DNA from: Antedon mediterranea | Taxonomy: Eukaryota > Echinodermata > Crinoidea > Comatulida > Antedonidae | Length of the DNA stretch: 60,000 bases | Assembly (NCBI RefSeq): GCF_964355755.1 | Contig: NC_092676.1 | Span: 17,716,288 to 17,776,287, forward strand | Direction: 5' to 3' | In this document: one piece after another, positions 13,801-25,800 of the stretch | Layout: each line of letters opens with the position of its first letter | Numbering within the stretch: position 1 is the stretch's first letter | Program-made: the position numbers and the translations under genes | The notes under the pieces: model-generated | Told to the model about the DNA's origin: nothing | Databases searched by the model: none | The model's input: only the letters and a program-made list of their open reading frames with translations

Positions 13801-16800
13801 GTACTTTAACCAAGGCAATCTAACAACAGGACACTGAGCTCGAATTGCCAAGATTGGAACTTGTAACAGTCCTTTGATCTTATGTCTGGCTGGCAAACAA
13901 CAAAAGTACTGTACTGTGTACATATTCTCTGGGGCGCAGTGTCGATTAACCCATGGTTAACCACACAATTGAAGAAGCCAGATAAACCTTTTAATCTCCA
14001 GAGCTCAGCATCCTGTAAGATTGCCTTGCTTTAAACAAAGATATGATACACATAAAATGCACAGCTGAATACTGTTTCAATGTGTTGTGTGAATTAAAAA
14101 TGGTATACCACTATTCAATAGATAAATGCATTTTTCCAGAAAAAAATAGAAACATCCTAGAATGATTGGATAGCCATTTATTTTTCCTTTGTCAATTTGG
14201 TCAAATGACCATCAGGATCATGAACAACAAATTATTCAAAGACTGTATGAATAACAATAGTTGTAGGATGAAAACCATTCTTTTGTTTTCTGTAGAAAAA
14301 CAAATCGTCGTTTCGTTATCATCCTAGTATAAACTAACCTTATTACAGTCTATTATATTTGTATGCAAGCATATAATGCCAAAATATTAGAATATTACAC
14401 CGTAGTCGCTATCCAATCGAGTTTGAACAATGCCGTGAAAGCCCCAGTTGTCTAATGGTTAGGACATCTGCATATCAAGCAGAAGGTTCCAGATTGAATC
14501 TCAGTTGGGGCGACTTTTCTCATTCTCGCAGATTTCCTCATATTTATCATTTCAAATTAATTTATTAAATTTCAGTATATCACCAGCCGGTTTAGAAATT
14601 TATCTTCTGTGCCTGTTGTGAGAATAACCTGTATACAATAAAGAAAATATAAATTTTAAATTTGAAGTCAGGAAATCCTTCAACAATTAGAAACAAAAAG
14701 AACGGCAGTATACTGCAGTGAGATAATTTAACACAGTATGGCAGACATCATGCACACATTAAAGGGCAAAATGTACCTTAATAGCCTGGGTGCAGTACAA
14801 ATTTTGCGGGAAAAAAGTATAGGAAAATTTTTTTCTTTTTTTTCTGATAGAGTATACCATATAGAATGGCAGAAAAAAAATCCCCATCCCAGGGTCTTGG
14901 GGAAAATTTTTTACGGCACTTTTAAATTTTGGCCTATATAACACACACAAATGCCTATTAACACACACAAATACCTATATATAGGGGATAGGGAAAACCA
15001 ATTCACATTTTTTTTACTTGGAGTTGTGTTATGATGATTAAAATTTGCTGAGGCTTACTTTAATAACTACTTCTCATAGTAGTTGATAAATCGAGTCGAT
15101 AACAATGACATCATCATGCCAGAATCCAATATGGCGTCCAATTTGGCGGAAAAAACAGGGCATTGCTAAACCCCCGAAAACCCTTGCAAACCTAAAAAAA
15201 AGCATAGCAAACCCCACCGAACCAACATAAAAGTGATTGAATCATATAGTGTACGACCCACTGGGTATATCCATGTTTTAAAAAAATAAAATTTCTACTG
15301 TTAACTACTAATTTTTGGGGTAAAACATCATTTTTTGGTAAAAAATGATTGCTAATTTTTAACCAAAAAATGATGTTTTATCCCCAAAATAAGTAGTTAA
15401 CAGTAGAAATTTTAAATTTTTTTTAGATGGACATACCCAGTGGTTCGTACACTCCATGATTCAATCACTTTTATGTCGGTTCGGTGGGGTTTTCTATGGG
15501 TTTTTTTAGGTTTCCAGGGGTTTGCGGGGGTTTAGCAATACCCTGTTTTTCCCGCCAAATTGGACGCCATATTGGATTCTGGCATGATGATGTCATCGTA
15601 TCGACTTGATTCATCAACTACTATGAGAAGTAGTTATTAAAGTAAGCCTCTACTAATTTTAATCATTAAAACACAACTGCAAGTAACAAAAACTGTTAAT
15701 TGATTTTCCCTATCCCCTATATATAGGTATTTGTGTATGTTAATAGGAATTTGTGTGTGTTATATAGGCCAAAATTTAAAAGTGCCATAAAAAATTTTCC
15801 CCAAGACCCTGGGATGGGGATTTTTTTTCGGACATTCCATATGATATACTCTATTAGAAAAACCCCAAAAAATTTTTCCTATACTTTTTTTCCCGCAAAT
15901 GTGTATAATAATTGTTCTGCACCCAGGCTATAAAATAAGTACAATATTTGAAATATACATTCATTTCTATTACCAACTTACAGATGTTTTATGTTTTTTA
16001 TTCATAGGTTGTCCGTTCAAGTTTTGCTGCAACAACTTCTCAAATAAAAGGTTTCGGCCATTTATTTGGTGGACATGCACGCAAGGCCATTCGAGATGAC
16101 CATTTGTGGTTCTCAGTATTTTTAAGACCACCTGAGAGTAATTTTACCTGCATGCAGAGAGCAGTGTGTTGTATGATGGTAATGTGGTTGGAGATGTTAG
16201 TGAATATAATGTGGTATAAAAGTATGCCTCCACCAGAAGCTACTACATCAATCAACATTGGACCTATAACAGTCACCACTGCAGAAGTGAGTTTTTTTAT
16301 TTTCAAGATTAGTATTGGTCAACTCTCAAGTCATACATGCCTCAACATGCAGTGCATTAACTGTCAATATTTACCTCAAGTCCTACATGCCTCAACATGC
16401 AGTGCATCAACTGACAATACTCAACTACCAAGTCCTACATACCTCAACATGCAGTGCATCAACTGTCAATATTCACCTCACAAGTCCTACATGCCTCAAC
16501 TGACAATACTCAACTCTCAAGTCCTACATACCTCAATATGCAGTGCATCAACTGTCAATATTCACCTCCCATGTCCTACATGCCTCAACATGTAGTGCAT
16601 CAACTGACAATATTCACCTCCCAAGTCCTACATGCCTCAACATGCAGTGCATCAACTGTCAATATTCACCTCCCAAGTCATACATGCCTCAACATGCAGT
16701 GCATTAACTGTCAATATTTACCTCAAGTCCTACATGCCTCAACATGCAGTGCATCAACTGACAATACCCAACTCCCAAGTCCTACATACCTCAACATGCA

Positions 16801-19800
16801 GTGCATCAACTGTCAATATTCACCTCACAAGTCCTACATGCCTCAACTGACAATACTCAACTCTCAAGTCCTACATACCTCAATATGCAGTGCATCAACT
16901 GTCAATATTCACCTCTCATGTCCTACATGCCTCAACATGTAGTGCATCAACTGTCAATATTCACATCCCAAGTCCTACATGCCTCAACATGCAGTGCATC
17001 AACTTTCAACATTCACCTTTTCAAGTCCTACATGCCTCAACATGTAGTGCATCAACTGTCAATATTCACCTCCCAAGTCCTACATGCCTTAACATGTAGT
17101 GCATCAACAGTCAATATTCACCTCCCATGTCCTACATGCCTCAACATGTAGTGCATCAACTGACAATAGTCAACTCCCAAGTCCTACATGCCTCAACATG
17201 TAGTGCATCAACTGACAATATTCACCTCCCAAGTCCTACATGCATCAACATGCAGTGCATCAACTGACAATATTCACCTCCCAAGTCCTACATGCCTCAA
17301 CATGTAGTGCACCAACTGACAATATTCACCTCCCAAATCCTACATGCATCAACATGTAGTGCATCAACTGTCAATATTCACCTCCCAAGTCCTACATACC
17401 TCAACTTGCAGTGCATCAACTGTCAATATTCACCTCCCACGTCCTACATGCATCAACAGCAGTGCATCAACTTTCAGTATTCACCTCTTAAGTCCTACAT
17501 GCCTCAACATGCATTGCTTCAACTTTCAATATTCACCTTTTCAAGTCCTACATACCTCAACATGCAGTGCATCAACTGACAATATTCACCTCCTAAGTCC
17601 TACATGCCTCAACATGTAGTGCATCAACTGACAATATTCACCTCCCAAATCCTACTTGCATCAACATGTAGTGCATCAACTGTCAATATTCACCTCCCAA
17701 GTCCTACATACCTCAACATGCAGTGCATCAACTTTCAACATTCACCTTTTCAAGTCCTACATACCTCAACATGCAGTGCATCAACTGTCAATATTCACCT
17801 CCCACGTCCTACATGCATCAACAGCAGTGCATCAACAGTCAATACTAACCTCCCACGTCCTACATACCACAACATGCAGTGCATCAACTGTCAATATTCA
17901 CCTCCCATGTCCTACATGCCTCAACATGTAGTGCATCAACTGTCAATATTCACCTCCCAAGTCCTACATGCCTCAACATGCAGTGCATCAACTGACAATA
18001 TTCACCTCCCAAATCCTACATGCCTCAACATGCAGTGCATCAACTGTCAATATTCACCTCCCACGTCCTACATGCATCAACATGTAGTGCATCAACTGTC
18101 AATATTCACCTCCCAAGTCCTACATGCCTCAACATGCAGTGCATCAACTGTCAATATTCACCTCCCACGTCCTACATGCATCAACAGCAGTGCATCAACA
18201 GTCAATACTAACCTCTCACGTCCTACATACCTCAACATGCAGTGCATCAACAGTCAATATTCACCTCCCACGTCCTACATGCATCAACAGCAGTGCATCA
18301 ACAGTCAATATTCACCTCCCACGTCCTACATACCTCAACATGCAGTGCATCAACTGTCAATATTCACCTCCCATGTCCTACATGCCTCAACATGTAGTGC
18401 ATCAACTGTCAATATTCACCTCCCAAGTCCTACATGTCTCAATGCAGTGCATCAACTGACAATATTCACCTCCCAAATCCTACATGCCTCAACATGCAGT
18501 GCATCAACTGTCAATATTCACCTCCCACGTCCTACATGCCTCAACATGCATTGCTTCAACTTTCAATATTCACCTTTTCAAGTCCTACATGCATCAACAT
18601 GCAGTGCATCAACTGACAATATTCACCTCCCAAGTCCTACATGCCTCAACATGTAGTGCACCAACTGACAATATTCACCTCCCAAATCCTACATGCATCA
18701 ACATGTAGTGCATCAACTGTCAATATTCACCTCCCAAGTCCTACATACCTCAACATGCAGTGCATCAACTTTCAACATTCACCTTTTCAAGTCCTACATA
18801 CCTCAACATGCAGTGCATCAACTGTCAATATTCACCTCCCACGTCCTACATGCATCAACAGCAGTGCATCAACAGTCAATACTAACCTCCCAAATCCTAC
18901 ATGCCTCAACATGCAGTGCATCAACTGTCAGTATTCACCTCCCACGTCCTACATGCATCAACAGCAGTGCATCAACAGCAGTGCATCAACTTTTAGTATT
19001 CACCTCCCAAGTCCTACATGCCTCAACATGCATTGCTTCAACTTTCAATATTTACCTTTTCAAGTCCTACATACCTCAACATGCAGTGCATCAACTGACA
19101 ATATTCACCTCCCAAGTTCTACATGCCTCAACATGTAGTGCATCAACTGACAATATTCACCTCCCAAATCCTACATGCATCAACATGTAGTGCCTCAACT
19201 GTCAATATTCACCTCCCAAGTCCTACATACCTCAACATGCAGTGCATCAACTTTCAACATTCACCTTTTCAAGTCCTACATACCTCAACATGCAGTGCAT
19301 CAACTGTCAATATTCACCTCCCACGTCCTACATGCATCAACAGCAGTGCATCAACAGTCAATACTAACCTCCCACGTCCTACATACCTCAACATGCAGTG
19401 CATCAACTGTCAATATTCACCTCCCATGTCCTACATGCCTCAACATGTAGTGCATCAACTGTCAATATTCACCTCCCAAGTCCTACATGCCTCAACAGGC
19501 AGTGCATCAACTGACAATATTCACCTCCCAAATCCTACATGCCTCAACATGTAGTGCATCAACTGTCAATATTCACCTCCCACGTCCTACATGCATCAAC
19601 ATGTAGTGCATCAACTGTCAATATTCACTTCCCAAGTCCTACATGCCTCAAAATGCAGTGCAACAACTGTCAATATTCACCTCCCACGTCCTACATGCAT
19701 CAACATGTAGTGCATCAACTGTCAATATTCACCTCCCAAGTCCTACATGCCTCAACATGCATTGCTTCAACTTTCAATATTCACCTTTTCAAGTCCTACA

Positions 19801-22800
19801 TGCCTCAACATGTAGTGCATCAACTGACAATATTCACCTCCCAAATCCTACATGCATCAACATGTAGTGCATCAACTGTCAATATTCACCTCCCAAGTCC
19901 TACATGCCTTAACATGTAGTGCATCAACAGTCAATATTCACCTCCCATGTCCTACATGCCTCAACATGTAGTGCATCAACTGTCAATATTCACCTCCCAA
20001 GTCCTTCCTACATGCCTCAACATGCAGTGCATCAACTGTCAATATTCACCTCCCACGTCCTACATGCATCAACATGTAGTGCATCAACTGTCAATATTCA
20101 CCTCCCAAGTCGTACATGCCTCAACATGCATTGCTTCAACTTTCAATATTCACCTTTTCAAGTCCTACATGCCTCAACATGTAGTGCATCAACTGTCAAT
20201 ATTCACCTCCCAAGTCCTACATGCCTTAACATGTAGTGCATCAACAGTCAATATTCACCTCCCATGTCCTACATGCCTCAACATGTAGTGCATCAACTGA
20301 CAATAGTCAACTCCCAAGTCCTACATGCCTCAACATGTAGTGCATCAACTGACAATATTCACCTCCCAAGTCCTACATGCATCAACATGCAGTGCATCAA
20401 CTGACAATATTCACCTCCCAAGTCCTACATGCCTCAACATGTAGTGCACCAACTGACAATATTCACCTCCCAAATCCTACATGCATCAACATGTAGTGCA
20501 TCAACTGTCAATATTCACCTCCCAAGTCCTACATACCTCAACATGCAGTGCATCAACTTTCAACATTCACTTTTTCAAGTCCTACATACCTCAACATGCA
20601 GTGCATCAACTGTCAATATTCACCTCCCACGTCCTACATGCATCAACAGCAGTGCATCAACAGTCAATACTAACCTCCCACGTCCTACATGCTTCAACAT
20701 GCAGTGCATCAACAGTCAATAGTAACCTCCCAAATCTTACATGCCTCAACTTGCAGTGCATCAACTGTCAATATTCACCTCCCACGTCCTACATGCATCA
20801 ACAGCAGTGCATCAACTTTCAGTATTCACCTCTTAAGTCCTACATGCCTCAACATGCATTGCTTCAACTTTCAATATTCACCTTTTCAAGTCCTACATAC
20901 CTCAACATGCAGTGCATCAACTGACAATATTCACCTCCTAAGTCCTACATGCCTCAACATGTAGTGCATCAACTGACAATATTCACCTCCCAAATCCTAC
21001 TTGCATCAACATGTAGTGCATCAACTGTCAATATTCACCTCCCAAGTCCTACATACCTCAACATGCAGTGCATCAACTTTCAACATTCACCTTTTCAAGT
21101 CCTACATACCTCAACATGCAGTGCATCAACTGTCAATATTCACCTCCCACGTCCTACATGCATCAACAGCAGTGCATCAACAGTCAATACTAACCTCCCA
21201 CGTCCTACATACCACAACATGCAATGCATCAACTGTCAATATTCACCTCCCATGTCCTACATGCCTCAACATGTAGTGCATCAACTGTCAATATTCACCT
21301 CCCAAGTCCTACATGCCTCAACATGCAGTGCATCAACTGACAATATTCACCTCCCAAATCCTACATGCCTCAACATGCAGTGCATCAACTGTCAATATTC
21401 ACCTCTCACGTCCTACATGCATCAACATGTAGTGCATCAACTGTCAATATTCACCTCCCAAGTCCTACATGCCTCAACATGCAGTGCATCAACTGTCAAT
21501 ATTCACCTCCCACGTCCTACATGCATCAACATGTAGTGCATCAACTGTCAATATTCACCTCCCAAGTCCTACATGCCTCAACATGCATTGCTTCAACTTT
21601 CAATATTCACCTTTTCAAGTCCTACATGCCTCAACATGTAGTGCATCAACTGACAATATTCACCTCCCAAATCCTACATGCATCAACATGTAGTGCATCA
21701 ACTGTCAATATTCACCTCCCAAGTCCTACATGCCTTAACATGTAGTGCATCAACAGTCAATATTCACCTCCCATGTCCTACATGCCTCAACATGTAGTGC
21801 ATCAACTGACAATAGTCAACTCCCAAGTCCTACATGCCTCAACATGCAGTGCATCAACTGACAATATTCACCTCCCAAGTCCTACATGCATCAACATGCA
21901 GTGCATCAACTGTCAATATTCACCTCCCAAGTCCTACATGCCTTAACATGTAGTGCATCAACTGACAATATTCACTTCCCAAGTCCTACATGCATCAACA
22001 TGCAGTGCATCAACTGTCAATATTCACCTCCCAAGTCCTACATGCCTCAACATACAACTGTCAATATTCACCTCTCAAGTCCTACATGCCTCAACATGTA
22101 GTGCATCAACTGTCAATATTCACCTCCCAAGTCCTACATGCCTTAACATGCAGTGCATCAACTGTCAATATTCACCTCCCAAAGTCCTACATGCCTCAAC
22201 ATGCAGTGCATCAATTGTCAATATTCACCTCCCACGTCCTACATGCCTCAACATGCAGTGCGTCAACTGTCAATATTCACCTCCCACGTCCTACATGCCT
22301 CAACATGCAGTGCATCAACTGACAATATTCACCTCCCAAGTCCTACATGCATCAACATGCAGTGCATCAACTGTCAATATTCACCTCCCAAGTCCTACAT
22401 GCCTCAACGTGTAGTGCATCAACTGTCAATATTCACCTCCCAAGTCCTACATGCCTCAACATGCAGTGCATCAACTGTCAATATTCACCTCCCACGTCCT
22501 ACATGCCTCAACATGCAGTGCATCAACTGTCAATATTCACCTCCCAAGTCTTACATGCCTTACATGCAGTGCTTCAACTGTCAATATTCACCTCCCAAGT
22601 CCTACATGCATCAACTTGCAGTGCATCAACTGTCAATATTCACCTCCCAAGTCCTACATGCCTCAAGATGTAGTGCTTCAACTTTTAATATTCACCTTTT
22701 CAAGTCCTACATACCTCAACATGCAGTGCATCAACTGTCAATATTCACCTCCCACGTCCTACATGCATCAACAGCAGTGCATCAACAGTCAATACTAACC

Positions 22801-25800
22801 TCCCACGTCCTACATACCACAACATGCAATGCATCAACTGTCAATATTCACCTCCCATGTCCTACATGCCTCAACATGCAGTGCATCAACTGTCAATATT
22901 CACCTCCCAAGTCCTACATGCCTCAACATGCAGTGCATCAACTGTCAATATTCACCTCCCACGTCCTACATGCATCAACAGCAGTGCATCAACTTTCAGT
23001 ATTCACCTCCCAAGTCCTACATGTCTCAACATGTAGTACATCAACAGTAAATTCCCACCTCTAAAATCCTACATGCCTCAACATGTAATGCATTAACTGT
23101 TATCCACGCTGCTAGTTACTGTATTTTGATTTTTTTGGTATTTATAAAACCAAGAAGTATGAATTTAAAAATCAATTAAATTATTCAATAATACTACATC
23201 AATTAAGTGCATTTTCTTCATAATTATAGATTGGTGTCGGAATTATGTCAAATCTAATAGTTCTTCCTGTAAGTGTTTTAGTTATCGCTCTATTTAAAAA
23301 TGCTCGACGACGATCCCGATTTTCTGTGTTTGCAAAGATAATGCAGCAACGATTAAAAGTAAGTGTCTTGAATGAATTCAGTTGCATTGAACTGCTTAAC
23401 AAAATGATTATAAAGGTGTTTATTGACAAATTGTGTTAATTTTTTCAATATTTTACATAAATGATTTTAATTATTTACAGGAGAAAGAAGCATCAGACCA
23501 ATCTCTGGTTGATCTGGAAAATGTTACCCTTAGTAAGGATAAAAAGGGTACGGGAAATGATACTACACATCAACCACAAACTGATACATTGTTGAACAAA
23601 AGTGACATTAAGCGAAGGAGAAGAAAGAAAAAAAAGACAAAGTTGTTTCCTTGGTGGGCTATCATTCCTGCCTGGTTTCTAGCAGTATCGGCCATTTTAG
23701 CTGCAACCGTCTTTGTTATATTTTATGCCATACAAATGGGCAATGAAGAGGCATTGGCTTGGTTGACGTCATTGCTGGTATCAATGTTTTTCGGTATTTT
23801 ACTTACACAGCCAATAAAGGTAAATATTTTGTAGTTAAAGTAGTTATTCACTTTTGCCAGAAAAAAATGACATTATATTACAATTATTTTATGTAGGTGG
23901 CCAATATTATGTTTCAATAATTGAAATTCAAAAACATGAAGGCTGTGCCTGTTATTTAATACTTTTCCAAACTAGCTTGAATTTTAACCTTGTAAGATGT
24001 TTGAAAAGTCCAAACTATAGAACATAACCAAACAGAATTTTATAATAGTAAACCATAGCACCAATTAATAGGATATTTTCATGTGTTAAACTTGATTTTG
24101 TAAGCAATAAATTCTCAATTTAATATAATTTATATATAATCTAATAGGGATTGGTTATTGCAATGGTCATTGCATCAATATGCAAATCACCAGTGCAAGA
24201 ATCTGATGATGAAGAAAATGACGAGGACATTCCTGATGACATAAAGAACAATAACGAAGCACAAAGTGAGAACGACAATCAACAAACTAGTAAGTAATAA
24301 ACAGCATTTTATAAATGTTTATACAAGTACTCTCATTTCATGTACAGTAATCATATTGCTGTAGAAATGTCCATTAATCCAAAAAATAACCTGCTTGTTT
24401 TCAAATTAGATCAGATTCTAGATCTGCCTTATTAGATAGAATATTCAAACTTTCAACTGAACTCATAAACATTCATCAATTGTATAAACATATATTTTAG
24501 GGTATTGTTTTTCTTCATATATTGTTGTATTGCATTTAATATATTGTGAAATATTGTGAATAAATATGAATATGTAAATCTCGAACAAAAAATTATTCAT
24601 TTTACAGATGACACAACTATAAGTGCAAGTGATGGTTTAGCAAAAACTAAACTTGAAAAGAAACGAAAACAAAGACTATATGAAATGAAACTAGACTCTG
24701 TTTTAATTGAGATTTTCATTCACTGTACGTTTGTGATAATCGCGTTTGTAATCTGCTACAGTGAGTTTGATCCAAATGCCTACAAATACAAGTCTCACCT
24801 TGAAAATACCTTTGTCAAAGCATCATCTACTGGAATTTTGCCTTTTGACAATGTAAGTGAAATACAAATAGTTGGAGGTTATAATTGTCTGTCTTTTTGT
24901 CTGTTTGTTATAGCAAGATATATTGTCCCCTGAAAAAAATAATTTCTTAACACGTTTTTTTTTTAATATTCCATTTTAATGTCACATAAAATATTTATTT
25001 GACCAAAAAATAAATTTTAAAAATAACTATTTACCTGAAAAACTTAAATTGTAAGCAAAAAATAGTCAAATTGGCTGCCAGCCAGTGGTTTTTAACCGTT
25101 TATTTGTCATTTTTATTTTAAAACATAATTTTATTTTATTTTTTCCTTGGAAGTGATTCAAATTTATTAAAACTAGAAATAAAAATGGCCTGTTTGATTT
25201 TATTAATCTGTATTTTCGTGTTTTTGGGGGACAATACATCTTTAAATCAAAACTAATTAACAGATTTTATAGACATTATGTTGTTGTTTTGGACCTAATC
25301 TAATTTCCTCAATTTCTATCTTGAGGACGATATTAAATATCCTTACCGTTACCCAACAACCGACAGTAATATTATTTAAACATGTTTTCAATCTTTTATT
25401 AAGCTATCGCACCCTGGTAATTTCTGGCCATGGATGATGAACATATTCCTACCTGCTGTATATGCACCTTCCCTATTCAACAGTACTTACCTTGATAATT
25501 CAGACGACATTTTAGCAGATGAAATGTCTTATATTCTTGGATATCCAGTTCTTCGACAGCTCAGAATTAAACCAGGTATGTAATTTTATCAGTCATACAA
25601 AATTATGACACAAATCAAATGAATTATTATATATTATTATATTAACTATATGGTATGGCAAAAAGAATTTTGTTTTGTGTTCCATATGCGTCCTCTTTAG
25701 AAAATATTTAATTTGTAGTTAATGGTATTTTCAGAACTAAACAATTTTTTTTCTTTTGCATGGTCCAAATTGCGAATATGATTTCTGAAGTGAAGGTTAA

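Noticed and set aside
16104-23064. Many overlapping plus-strand ORFs, up to 350 codons, in the 52-bp array
   Set aside because: They follow the repeat period, overlap in all three frames and lie within an intron whose flanking exons join in phase 0. They are artefacts of a unit without stops.
16317-23104. CRISPR-like repeat array
   Set aside because: Units are contiguous without unique spacers, in a eukaryotic intron. It is a minisatellite.
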